Shown: one piece after another, positions 9,801 through 16,938 of the stretch
Layout: each line of letters begins with the position of its first letter
How positions within the stretch are numbered: the first letter of the stretch is position 1
Translations under genes and position numbers: made by a program
The notes under the pieces: generated by a model
What the model was told of the DNA's origin: nothing
Databases searched by the model: none
The model's input: the letters and a program-made list of their open reading frames with translations, nothing else
Assembly (NCBI GenBank): GCA_947488845.1
Contig: CANLBM010000023.1
Span: 1 to 41,715, forward strand
DNA from: an uncultured Sphingomonadaceae bacterium
GTDB lineage: Bacteria; Pseudomonadota; Alphaproteobacteria; Sphingomonadales; Sphingomonadaceae
DNA length: 41,715 nt
Direction of reading: 5' to 3'

Positions 9801-12293
9801 CATGGCAATGCTCGCTTCGAACGGCAGATAAACAATCGCCAGAAACCAACGGCCGGCCTGATCACTAAGCCGCGCAAACAGGCCGCGCACCGCACCACGA
9901 CGACGTCCTTGCGCCATCCCGGTTACAAGATCGGTGAATATTTGCCCGCCATGCGCAAATATTGCCAGCAGGGTCCAGAACCACGGATTTCCTGGGAGCA
10001 GCAGCCATCCGACAACAACCATCAGCAGCAAAGATGGTGCTATGAGGCTGCGGCGCAGATTGTCTATAATCATCCACTTACTCAGGAAGGAGAGCGGGTT
10101 TCGACGCTTGTCGCCATTTGCAGCGCGAACACGGCGGCGGAGCCAAGGCAATAACTGCCAGTCACCGCGAACCCAGCGATGCCAGCGTTTGACATATTCA
10201 AGATAGGTAGCGGGAAAACCTTCATAGAGTACGATGTCGGAAGCGAGCGCAGCACGACCGAGCGCTCCTTCGAGCAGATCATGACTTAATATCGAATTTT
10301 CAGCGACCCGACCATCAATGCAGCGATGGAAAGCTTCAACATCATAGATACCCTTGCCGACAAAAATCCCGGTTCCGAAAAGGTCCTGATATACATTGGA
10401 AACCGCGCGACTATAGATATCGATCGCCGTGTCGCCGGCAAAAAACCGAGTGAAGAAGGTCCAGCCAATACCCTGCGATGTCATTTCAACCCGCGGTTGC
10501 AGGATCGAATAGCCGGAGACGATATCGCCGGTGTCGGGATCAAATCGAGCGATATTCTGGGGATGGGCAAGCGTACCGACAAGCTTCTTTACCGAACCCG
10601 TTGGCAAATTCGTATCTGCGTCCACCGTAATCACAAAACGCATGTCGGACAGCGCCGCGCGGTTTCCTTCGTGCAATGAAAAGCCGCTGTCGTCATTGTC
10701 CACCAGCAACCGGTTAAATTGCTCCAGCTTGCCCCGTTTTCTCTCCCAGGCCATCCAGCAACGCTCGGCCTCGTTATACTGCCGGGAACGGAGCAACAGG
10801 TGAAACGGACCGACGCTTTTTCGTCCATGGCGCTTGTTGAGCGCCCGGATTTCGTCGACGAGTTCTCCCGTAATTTCATCGTCGACGGGCAGATGTTCGG
10901 CTGGCGCATCTGCGAGATCAGCAAGCAGCGCAATTTGAAGATGACTGTCACTGTTGGAAAGCCAGTGAGCTTCGATTTGACGGACGAGAGTAGCGATCTC
11001 GCCGGGCTCCCCGATCAACACCGGCATCACCGCAATCGCTTTGCAGTCTGCGGGAAGCCCGTCTGAAAAATCGAGTTTTGGCAATATCTTGGGCGGAACG
11101 ACGAGGGTGGCGATCCGCTGGACCAGAGAAATCGAAAGAATCGATGCCGGAAGAAGCATGACCAGCAACGAGCCAGCCCATTCTATTGTGGTCGCTTCGA
11201 TAAACCACAAATAAATGGCGGGAATTATGAATGCGCCAATCCAGAAGGATAGGAGGGAAAAGGAATAGAAAAGACCTGCATGATCAAAAGCGGCTCTCCT
11301 CAGGCGAAGGCCAAGCGGCGGCTTCAGTTTCTGCTGAGATTCAAACAGCCGCCTACCCGGCCCGATCAGCCAATAGCCGACATGTTTCTGTCCCTGATCA
11401 GAGGCAGCAGCTGCAGCGCGTTTTACGACCAGAGCGGCAAGGTCGGATTCATTCATCCCCGAATATGACGAAAGGGTTTCGACAGCATGGCGATACCGAT
11501 CCCGCGTTTCGAAATCCATCCGCACATAATATTTTTCCGGGTCTTTGCTCAATATGCTTTCGACACGGCTGGTCTGGTCAAAAAAATCCTTCCACGATAT
11601 CGAAGCGACAAGCGATAGATTTGCTATTGATCTGGCCACCCGTTCCGTATCATCCAGCGACCGGTGTTCAGCGGCATCTTCAGTGGGTGCAAAGGGCTGT
11701 GTTATCTGACCCTGCAAAATGGCGGTGAGGGACGAAACCAGAACTTCCAGGCAGGCAATTCTCAACATGGCCGGGAATGCCCACAGCTCGGCCATTGTTA
11801 GCGGACTGCTTCGCTGATACGCGCGCATGAACTGGACAGTTGCTGGCAAGGTTATCTGTAAATGCGTGGCCTTCAGCAGCGCGTGTGCCAGCGCAAAAAC
11901 GCGTGGATATCTTGATTTGGGTTTACCGTCCAACGCAGGCAATTTTGCGTAGAAGCTGTGCGGCAGGTCTTCTTTGATCTGGCGAATAGCCCGATAAATC
12001 TGATAGTCATTATCCAGCAACCATTCGGCTGCCTTTCCTGCTTCTGTCGGAGCATTTGCGAATGATTGGCGCGCCCGCGTCAACCATTCAACGGCATGGT
12101 CAATATGCTGCCAGGCCGGTATGGGGTCTGGCGAGCCATCCGACAATCTCTGATGATTGCTCAGATCGGTAGCAGCCCTTTGAAGAATATTCAGCTCGTC
12201 AGGGCCGCTATTTCCGGAAGCCGTACCGTCTCTATCAATCGGTTTCGGCCCTTCCCTCTCGGCGTTTACGCTGTCCGCAGAAACTTCGGTCAC
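3807..12293 (-). CDS. ndvB: Cyclic beta-1,2-glucan synthase (GT84 / glycoamylase-like / GH94)
   Basis: A 2828-residue inner-membrane enzyme that makes cyclic beta-1,2-glucans from UDP-glucose. These periplasmic osmoregulated glucans matter for hypo-osmotic adaptation and host interaction in rhizobia and Brucella. Domain order is normal. There are membrane helices around 340-400, and a GT84 glycosyltransferase with ITVDADTNLPTG (about 552) and the W-x-R-W-V-R-G-D-W-Q type motif (about 700-715). More helices follow (about 755-930), then a glycoamylase-like domain with LFHIGYNVSADRLDPHYYD (about 1280). The C-terminal GH94 phosphorylase-like half controls ring size and carries the GAGDWNDGMD signature (about 2505-2515). 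The length equals that of rhizobial NdvB/ChvB (about 2800-2870), and I see no break. Only three bases separate it from the universal stress protein gene upstream, so both probably share the FNR-like promoter region at 13467. Confidence 0.95.
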   Translation of the reverse strand: MTEVSADSVNAEREGPKPIDRDGTASGNSGPDELNILQRAATDLSNHQRLSDGSPDPIPAWQHIDHAVEWLTRARQSFANAPTEAGKAAEWLLDNDYQIYRAIRQIKEDLPHSFYAKLPALDGKPKSRYPRVFALAHALLKATHLQITLPATVQFMRAYQRSSPLTMAELWAFPAMLRIACLEVLVSSLTAILQGQITQPFAPTEDAAEHRSLDDTERVARSIANLSLVASISWKDFFDQTSRVESILSKDPEKYYVRMDFETRDRYRHAVETLSSYSGMNESDLAALVVKRAAAAASDQGQKHVGYWLIGPGRRLFESQQKLKPPLGLRLRRAAFDHAGLFYSFSLLSFWIGAFIIPAIYLWFIEATTIEWAGSLLVMLLPASILSISLVQRIATLVVPPKILPKLDFSDGLPADCKAIAVMPVLIGEPGEIATLVRQIEAHWLSNSDSHLQIALLADLADAPAEHLPVDDEITGELVDEIRALNKRHGRKSVGPFHLLLRSRQYNEAERCWMAWERKRGKLEQFNRLLVDNDDSGFSLHEGNRAALSDMRFVITVDADTNLPTGSVKKLVGTLAHPQNIARFDPDTGDIVSGYSILQPRVEMTSQGIGWTFFTRFFAGDTAIDIYSRAVSNVYQDLFGTGIFVGKGIYDVEAFHRCIDGRVAENSILSHDLLEGALGRAALASDIVLYEGFPATYLEYVKRWHRWVRGDWQLLPWLRRRVRAANGDKRRNPLSFLSKWMIIDNLRRSLIAPSLLLMVVVGWLLLPGNPWFWTLLAIFAHGGQIFTDLVTGMAQGRRRGAVRGLFARLSDQAGRWFLAIVYLPFEASIAMHAIAVATWRSLISGRNLLQWTTAAHESAKHGNGHSRIGIWRQMWVGPAAALSLAIATLYFNPASFPAAFPLLLLWFIAPEITVLLYRPRHKPVRPLDADDRRFLRSLARRTWLYFETFAGPQDNWLPPDNYQGAPYPETAHRTSPTNIGMMMLSTASAWDFGYLGTEELAARTSNLYATLDKLETHRGHFLNWYDTLSLQPLEPRYVSVVDSGNLAGCMIAYTTLLEELSNVPAVEPQRWTGLEDVLRLLGEAAEDVSEHNGELQSEFALLQNSFEDIAAYPLHWHARLAAVLESRIPSLQAIVADVAADPDAISTENLRELHTWLYRLRHQLETMIHDIEMLAPWLLLDKTPPEFRELHDQVVELLLRPTGDLHFNEASLAIEQAQADYQNQEPWLQSLAEAVEAGRKNRTKLAKTISRLAAKTEKYADRMEFAPYYDRERRLFHIGYNVSADRLDPHYYDLLASEARLASYLAIAHQEVPLEHWFHLGRPVMRNDNDLALVSWNGSMFEYLMPRLLMLSGPQTLLNESEKVAVQMHQKHGRDAGLPWGVSESAYSARDPEHRYQYQAFGVPGLGLRRGLAKDMVVTPYASALALQVVPSEAAENLKLLVKLGFSGLYGMLEAIDYTPERLEAGNKVEPVNAYMAHHQGMIMCAIGNSLCDDILVRRFAEDPRVHAVSLLLNERVPQELPSEVERIESIDLSSRRTGTAPAAQKWDPPLHVSSPQAQLLGNGSLSASISTAGGGGLQWRHKALTRFVPDPERDADGLWIYVKDEEDGQLWSATRQPTGQIPDQYEVTFHSHMAEFHRRNHDISVRMEAVVAAGDDIEIRRLAIGNLSDRSRSLSFTSYGEVVLAPPLDDERHPAFSKLFVGCEFIPAIGGQLFTRRPRSPNDAPPVLLHFLVSGDQQWALAGHEADRRKFIGRNGTMQRPAGLYNGLTNTSGWTLDPIMALQARCQLEPFEHKELCFVTVAAMSREGALEIAERYATLPSIDWAINDAASVVSRVTDKLGLEPNQEQEFQALGSLLLYPHGNLRSEQVKIQNNHLGQPNLWGMALSGDYPILTLRTRALPDSMLPDLVRAHQLWRRQGLEVDLVILQSVASGYVEPVRDDLMDLLQDVNAQWMLGRNGGIHLLFADQIGPDHVRLVEAVSRVVIEDGQGSLAEQLSKAFRLPQELPHFEPASMPVDEAHVPLLVRPDNLLFDNGFGGFEPDGREYVIHLEADQATPAPWVNILANDGFGCVVTEAGGGFTWARNSGENRITPWTNDAVMDEPSEILYLRDEETAEIWTSTPGPAGREAGCQIRHGAGYTDWRKISHGIEQDLRIFVPVDDPVKIIRMRLTNHTKRHRRITATYYVDWLLGSLRSVSRPTVNCSYEPEYEAIVAHNRWNPDFAERAAFLTADQPLHGFTTSRQEFLGREGNLESPAGLRRWGLEGLAQAGTDPCGAYQVHLDLEPGGSAEVCFLLGQGTDDAHARALISQWKATETIGPAFEKMTQYWDELLGAVEVHTPDPAFDIMVNRWLLYQSMASRIMARAGFYQASGAIGYRDQLQDVMAFLHNDPARVRAHILDCAAHQFEEGDVLHWWHPPSDKGVRTRCSDDLLWLPYAVCQYVEVTGDETILQEEVPFLHAPPLSPDEGDRYAGFETTVIGHTLLEHCQRALDKGVTRGRHNLPLIGAGDWNDGMDRVGDKGQGESVWLAWFAIVTASGFSRLAYRIGQSRVADIWSRRAHALLDYVEESGWDGDWYRRAFDDEGHPWGSSDNLECRIDSISQSWALFAGGDAQRTEIALEAAWCELVNDEDRIARLLWPPFEKTPRDPGYIRAYPPGIRENGGQYSHAATWLGMAFARSGQADRAMQIFDMLNPLKRATSPDQAEKYRVEPYAVAADIAGGEVHGGRGGWTWYTGAAAWTWRLGIEEILGMKLSNGKLLINPSIPSQWSGLSAVYRQPNGSIKIIVERRKNGPDVPSELYVDGRAHTGMEVAFPQDGSQKEVQVRIA

Positions 12294-12296
12294 GAC

Positions 12297-13397
12297 TTAA
12301 TGTGCCGACTCCCAGAATATTCTCGGCCCATATTGTGGTGTGGCCAGCTTCAGATGATCGACCGGTTGGGACACTTTCTGCCGGATCAGCAGCAGGGGTA
12401 TCCTCGTATGAGCGGCGATATGTCTGGCAACATTACCACATGACATATCATGAACCGCTCCCTTCCCTCTCGCAGACATTATGATCAGATCTGCCTGCTG
12501 ATAATCCGCAATAAGGAGCATGTGCTCCCGGACGTCGCCTTCATTCTCGATAATAGCGCGTACAGCTATTTCCCCGCTCGCCAAACGGCGTTGCATACGG
12601 TCAAGATAGGCTCGTGCATTTTGCTCGTTATAGTTCTCGAGCTTCATCGTAAATTCATTGGCTTCGGCATCATGGAGGCCCGACACCATGATTTCGGGTT
12701 TTGGAATCACATGGACCAGAAGCAATTCCGCTCCATGCTTGCGAGCGATACGGACAGCAAACGGCAATACGCTCTCCGCGCGACATGATCCATCCAGGGG
12801 AACGATTAGTCGCCGATAGGAAATCTCATCATTATCTTTGGCTTCAGGCGGAACCAAAAGGAGAGATGCCGTGGTGTTGGTCAATACCATTTGCGTTGTT
12901 CTGCCCAATGCAGAACCGTTATATGAACTTTTTGGCGCGGCCATCTCGGATCCACATCTGGTTCCCATCGCAATCAGATTGTCGACATTTTCATCTGCCC
13001 AGCGGGAGATTTCCTCGCTGGCAACGCCATTGAGCAGGATCCGGTCCTTGTGGATGAAGGGATTGTCATCCGATTTCAGAATCCGCGAAAGATAGTCCTG
13101 CGCTTCGCGGATCTTGATCTGCCATTCAATCGGATCACTGGGACTGACTTCCGATAATCCGACTTGCAAAACATGTGCAAGCTTGACCGGGATGTCCAAG
13201 CCGGTCGCAACCGCCTTGGTATGACGTAATACACGGGATGCACTTGGCGAGTTGTCCATGCAGGCAACGGCACTCTTAAAAGTCTCTACACCGGGAAGCT
13301 TCTTGTTGGTGTCGACATCCAAACGAACACTTTTCTGGCGCAACTTTGGCTGGATTCTTGAGAAAGGCGGTTTAACCGACGAGGACTTCGACTGCAT
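12297..13397 (-). CDS. Tandem universal stress protein (two UspA domains)
   Basis: A 366-residue cytoplasmic protein with two UspA domains, residues about 40-180 (FKSAVACMDNSPSASRVLRH to TTASLLLVPP) and about 195-345 (YRRLIVPLDGSCRAESVLPF to TRIPLLLIRQ). The first domain ends in a G-S-x-L-G-R-T-type nucleotide loop. The second has GKGAVHDMSCGNVARHI, where the usual G-2x-G-9x-G-S motif is less clear, so nucleotide binding there is uncertain. A variable tail of about 40 residues precedes domain one. Tandem Usps of this kind are induced by oxygen limitation in Pseudomonas (Anr) and Mycobacterium (DosR). A perfect palindrome TTGAC-N4-GTCAA lies 70 bases upstream. ndvB follows three bases after its stop. 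Confidence 0.92.
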   Translation of the reverse strand: MQSKSSSVKPPFSRIQPKLRQKSVRLDVDTNKKLPGVETFKSAVACMDNSPSASRVLRHTKAVATGLDIPVKLAHVLQVGLSEVSPSDPIEWQIKIREAQDYLSRILKSDDNPFIHKDRILLNGVASEEISRWADENVDNLIAMGTRCGSEMAAPKSSYNGSALGRTTQMVLTNTTASLLLVPPEAKDNDEISYRRLIVPLDGSCRAESVLPFAVRIARKHGAELLLVHVIPKPEIMVSGLHDAEANEFTMKLENYNEQNARAYLDRMQRRLASGEIAVRAIIENEGDVREHMLLIADYQQADLIIMSARGKGAVHDMSCGNVARHIAAHTRIPLLLIRQKVSQPVDHLKLATPQYGPRIFWESAH

Positions 13398-13466
13398 TTT
13401 CTGGATCCTTCTAAATTAATAGCGATCCCCCCGAATTTTACATAGCGATTCGGACCATTCCGCGTA

Positions 13467-13480
13467 TTGACTCTGGTCAA
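13467..13480. promoter_or_regulatory. FNR/CRP-type palindrome upstream of usp-ndvB
   Basis: TTGACTCTGGTCAA is a perfect 5-4-5 palindrome. It differs from the canonical FNR/FixK/Dnr box TTGAT-N4-ATCAA only at the innermost base of each half. It is 70 bases upstream of the usp ATG in non-coding DNA and 54 bases past the stop of the Crp/Fnr-family gene. It is a plausible direct target of that regulator. Confidence 0.6.
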
Positions 13481-13533
13481 CTTCAAATGACTAATTTCTT
13501 GGAAATCCACCATTTGAACGCATCTCTGACGCA

Positions 13534-14274
13534 TCAGACAAACGGTCCGTTGGCAATTTCATTCAGCTGTTCCCGGTTAAGGATCCTATGCAACTTGCCC
13601 TCACCGCTGCGACCTATAGCTTCAATGATTTTGTCATCTCGCAATCTTTTCATCGTCCGGCTGCAGGTCTCTGGTGCGATAGCAAGATAAGTGGCGATAT
13701 CCTTCTGGGTCATCGGCAAATCGATGACCGGATCATCATGTCCAGCACTTCTGGTTTGCCGCGAAATCTGCTTCAGCAAGAAAGCAGCCAGCTTCGCCAA
13801 AGGACTTTGCAGCGAAAGAATGGCCATATGGTCTTGCACCATTTTTTCCTGGGCGTCGAACCAGCCCAGAAGCGTTTCACGGGCCGCTCGATTCTGCGGC
13901 AATTGCTCGTAAAATGTCTTGTAACTGATCGAAAGCAACCGTGTCATCGTCAACGTTTCTGCAGCATAGCGATATTCCTTGCCTCCGGTCAGACCCACAA
14001 AATCACCAGATGACGCAAAACCTACAATGATTTGCCGCCCGTCCTCGGTGACCTGGGATAATTTCATGGTTCCGCTGACAATCTCGAAAAAACACTCCGG
14101 CTTTCCGCCTTGCCGGAGAACCACCTGACCGGCAGCAACATTGTAAGCCTTCCGGTCGTCTATATCATATGGCCATTTGAAAAGGCTGGTTGCGCCTTCC
14201 ATCATCTTGTCGAAGAGCATTGCCTGCTGAAGGAAAATCGCACCGGTTTTTGATTTTCTTGCCATATCGTTCAT
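13534..14274 (-). CDS. Crp/Fnr-family transcription regulator (FixK/Dnr-like)
   Basis: A 246-residue regulator with a cyclic-nucleotide-binding-like beta roll (about residues 40-125; YNVAAGQVVLRQGG and KLSQVTEDGRQIIVGFASSGDF) and a C-terminal winged helix-turn-helix (about 185-235). The recognition helix reads PETCSRTMKRL, carrying the E-x-x-S-R signature that in FNR reads TTGAT-N4-ATCAA. There is no N-terminal cluster of Fe-S cysteines: only two Cys occur, one in the beta roll and one in the recognition helix. The protein is therefore FixK/Dnr-like rather than an oxygen-sensing FNR. Its ATG directly abuts the ppsA stop codon with no gap, so the two are cotranscribed and probably coupled. A Cys in the recognition helix could allow redox control, as in Bradyrhizobium FixK2; that part is inference. 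Confidence 0.9.
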   Translation of the reverse strand: MNDMARKSKTGAIFLQQAMLFDKMMEGATSLFKWPYDIDDRKAYNVAAGQVVLRQGGKPECFFEIVSGTMKLSQVTEDGRQIIVGFASSGDFVGLTGGKEYRYAAETLTMTRLLSISYKTFYEQLPQNRAARETLLGWFDAQEKMVQDHMAILSLQSPLAKLAAFLLKQISRQTRSAGHDDPVIDLPMTQKDIATYLAIAPETCSRTMKRLRDDKIIEAIGRSGEGKLHRILNREQLNEIANGPFV

Positions 14275-16725
14275 TCATGCGCTCGTATTCAAGAGGCGTT
14301 GACCGCCGGATGGCGGTTTCACGTCCTTGCTTTGCTTCTGATTCCCGGCAAGCCGCTGCATTACACCGAGCACGCTGTCAGGGCTGAGGCTTATGCTGTC
14401 AATTTTCCGATCCACCAGCCAATCGGCAAAACCGGACCGATCGGACGGTGCCTGTCCGCAAATTCCGCATTTCAGTTTGTGGCGGTGTGCGCCCGCGATC
14501 GCCTGCTCGATCATCGCCAGAACCGCCGGGTCCTCCTCGTCGAAATCGGCCGAAAGTATTTCGGAGTCCCGGTCCACTCCCAGTACCAGCTGGGTCAGGT
14601 CATTGGATCCGATCGAGAAGCCGTCAAACAGCTTCGCGAATTCGTCAATCAGCACAACATTGCTCGGGATCTCACACATGATGTAGATTTCAAGACCGTT
14701 CCGGCCACGCTCGAGACCGTTTTCCGCCATGACCTGCAAAACCCGCTGTGCTTCCCCGATCCTCCGGCAAAAGGGAATCATCACGATGACATTGGCCAGG
14801 CCCATTTCATCGCGGACCCGCTGCAATGCCCGGCATTCGAGTGCGAAGGCATCCTGATAGGCCGGGTGGATATAACGGGACGCGCCGCGAAATCCGATCA
14901 TCGGATTGTTCTCGGCCAGTTCGAAATCCTGTCCGCCGAGCAGAGATGCATATTCATTCGACTTGAAATCGGACGTCCGGACGATGACCGGACGGGGATG
15001 GAAGGCGGCGGCAATGGTCGCCACCCCTTCGGCAAGGCGCGTCACAAAATAATCTGCTCCGCTTGCAAAGCCGGATGTCAGGGTCTCGATCTGCTTGCGA
15101 GTCCGCCGACTGCTGATCCGGTCCGGGGCCAGCAACGCCATGGGATGCGCCTTGATTTCATTGGCGATGATAAATTCGATTCGGGCGAGACCGACACCAG
15201 CCACCGGCAAGGCAGCAACCCGGAAGGCCGCGCCCGGATTGGCAATATTGACCATGATATCGGTATCGGGCTTCTCCAGCTTGCCGATATCGATGGTGTG
15301 TACGGTATAGGGGATGATGCCCTCTATCACCCTGCCGGTCATGCCCTGCGAACAGTCGACCGTGACCTCCTGTCCGTCGCTCAACAGCTGCCGTGCATTC
15401 GGGGCACCAACGATCACGGGAATTCCCAGTTCGCGGGCGACGATGGCCGCATGACAGGTTCGCCCACCATGTTCGGTGATGATCGCGGCCGATCGTTTCA
15501 TTGCCGGTTCCCAGTCGGGCGTCGTGGCGGTGGCGACCAGCACATCGCCCTCTTCGACGGTTTCCAGCTCGCTGCTGTCCTTCACCAAACGGACCGGACC
15601 GCTGCCGATACGGTCGCCGACGGCCAGCCCCTCGACAATCAGCTTGCCTTCACCGCCGATATGAAATTGCGTCAACAGCCCGGCATCCGCCGACGCATGA
15701 ATCGTTTCCGGGCGGGCCTGCAGGATATACAGATCGCCGTCCGGACCATCCTTGGCCCATTCGATATCCATCGGCGTCGGACGACCGTTCCTTTCACTAT
15801 AATGAGTCTCGATGGCGATTGCCTGCCGGGCAAGTTGGACAATTTCAGGATCCGAAAGACAGGGCCTCATCTGATCCGATCGACGGACCTTCCGCCAGAC
15901 GGTGGGTGCTTCGGCCTTGGCCGCAGCATAGACCAGCTTGACTTTTTTTCCGCCAATCCGGTGTCGCAGAACCGCTTTATGGCCGCTTTTCAACATCGGC
16001 TTGTGCACCAGAAATTCGTCCGGATCGGCGATCCCCTGCACGATCGCCTCACCCAGCCCCCAGACGCCGGTGATCATTACAATGTCACGGTTGCCGCTTT
16101 CCGTATCCAGCGTGAAAATTACCCCGGAGGAGGCCCTATCCGCCCGGATCATCCGCTGGATGCCAACCGACAAGGCAACATCCTTGTGCGCAAAACCCTT
16201 GTCTGTCCGATAGGAAATGGCCCGCTGGGTAAATAGCGAGGCGAAACACTGGCGGACCGCATCGACCAGGGCTTCTGTGCCGCGAATATTGAGAAAGGTC
16301 TCGTGCTGCCCCGCGAAGGAAGCGCCAGGCAAATCTTCCGCCGTTGCGCTGCTGCGCACCGCGACCGCCACGTTGCGACCATGCGCTTTGCCCAGCTTGC
16401 GGTACGCCTGCCGAATCTCTGCATCAAGTCCATCGGGCAATCTGGCTGTTGCAACCATTTCGCGAAGCTGAGCGGACATGTGCGATGCGGCGTTCATGTC
16501 AGACCAATCCGTTGAGACCAGAATTTGTTCCATGCCGGGCCACAAGCGGTTGCTTTCCAGCAAGTCCCGATACGCCTGTGCAGTAACGGTAAAACCTTCG
16601 GGAACCTGAATGCCGTCGGACAGCAATCCGGAAAGTTCGCCCAGCGAGGCATTCTTGCCGCCGACAAGGGGGATGTCGTCAAGGGTCAGGCTATCCAGCC
16701 ACAATATGTAATTCTGTCCGGCCAT
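14275..16725 (-). CDS. ppsA: Phosphoenolpyruvate synthase
   Basis: PEP synthase (pyruvate, water dikinase): ATP + pyruvate + water to PEP + AMP + phosphate, the entry to gluconeogenesis from C3 acids. The 816-residue product has the full three-domain layout. The N-terminal ATP-grasp-like nucleotide domain (about 1-345) includes the GGKNASLGE loop at residues 21-29. The swivelling phosphohistidine domain has ITEHGGRTCHAAIVARELG, with the catalytic His near 424. The C-terminal TIM barrel carries SIGSNDLTQ and the CGICGQAPSD loop with the catalytic Cys. Length is typical. A perfect FNR box lies 58 bases upstream of the start and a TACGTA-type element about 110 bases upstream, suggesting induction by oxygen limitation. 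The Crp/Fnr regulator follows immediately. Confidence 0.95.
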   Translation of the reverse strand: MAGQNYILWLDSLTLDDIPLVGGKNASLGELSGLLSDGIQVPEGFTVTAQAYRDLLESNRLWPGMEQILVSTDWSDMNAASHMSAQLREMVATARLPDGLDAEIRQAYRKLGKAHGRNVAVAVRSSATAEDLPGASFAGQHETFLNIRGTEALVDAVRQCFASLFTQRAISYRTDKGFAHKDVALSVGIQRMIRADRASSGVIFTLDTESGNRDIVMITGVWGLGEAIVQGIADPDEFLVHKPMLKSGHKAVLRHRIGGKKVKLVYAAAKAEAPTVWRKVRRSDQMRPCLSDPEIVQLARQAIAIETHYSERNGRPTPMDIEWAKDGPDGDLYILQARPETIHASADAGLLTQFHIGGEGKLIVEGLAVGDRIGSGPVRLVKDSSELETVEEGDVLVATATTPDWEPAMKRSAAIITEHGGRTCHAAIVARELGIPVIVGAPNARQLLSDGQEVTVDCSQGMTGRVIEGIIPYTVHTIDIGKLEKPDTDIMVNIANPGAAFRVAALPVAGVGLARIEFIIANEIKAHPMALLAPDRISSRRTRKQIETLTSGFASGADYFVTRLAEGVATIAAAFHPRPVIVRTSDFKSNEYASLLGGQDFELAENNPMIGFRGASRYIHPAYQDAFALECRALQRVRDEMGLANVIVMIPFCRRIGEAQRVLQVMAENGLERGRNGLEIYIMCEIPSNVVLIDEFAKLFDGFSIGSNDLTQLVLGVDRDSEILSADFDEEDPAVLAMIEQAIAGAHRHKLKCGICGQAPSDRSGFADWLVDRKIDSISLSPDSVLGVMQRLAGNQKQSKDVKPPSGGQRLLNTSA

Positions 16726-16782
16726 GTGGTTCTCTCAAATCAGCCCCCCGGCAATCCCTCGAACCCAAAAAATATATGATGA

Positions 16783-16796
16783 TTGATCAGGATCAA
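16783..16796. promoter_or_regulatory. Perfect FNR/FixK box between ppsA and adh
   Basis: TTGATCAGGATCAA is an exact TTGAT-N4-ATCAA palindrome. It lies 58 bases upstream of ppsA (minus strand) and 143 bases upstream of the divergent alcohol dehydrogenase gene. The downstream ppsA-crp transcript encodes a Crp/Fnr protein whose recognition helix fits this site, so autoregulation is likely. It is the strongest regulatory match in the window. Confidence 0.75.
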
Positions 16797-16834
16797 TTCC
16801 AGCCTGTCTGGCACCAAGCCCCGGCCGGTGTCTT

Positions 16835-16850
16835 TACGTAATGTTTCGGA
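16835..16850. promoter_or_regulatory. Putative FixJ-like operator between ppsA and adh
   Basis: TACGTAATGTTTCGGA lies about 110 bases from the ppsA start and about 90-100 bases from the adh start. On a 20-base alignment, this region matches the minus strand of the palindrome before fdhA (31127-31144) at about 16 of 20 positions, sharing CGTAATGTT-N-CGGA. It is close to the FNR box at 16783, so two regulators could meet here. Confidence 0.45.
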
Positions 16851-16938
16851 GCGCGGCGAACCACAGGCACCGGCCCGTCGCGAGTAGGGACCATTACGGA
16901 TTTTCAGGGAAAATGGTTTCGCGCAGATTGACCGCAGG

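Noticed and set aside
14299..16236. A 645-codon plus-strand open frame
   Set aside because: It is antisense to the middle of ppsA, has no ribosome site and its sequence has no family features; ppsA motifs on the minus strand are complete.
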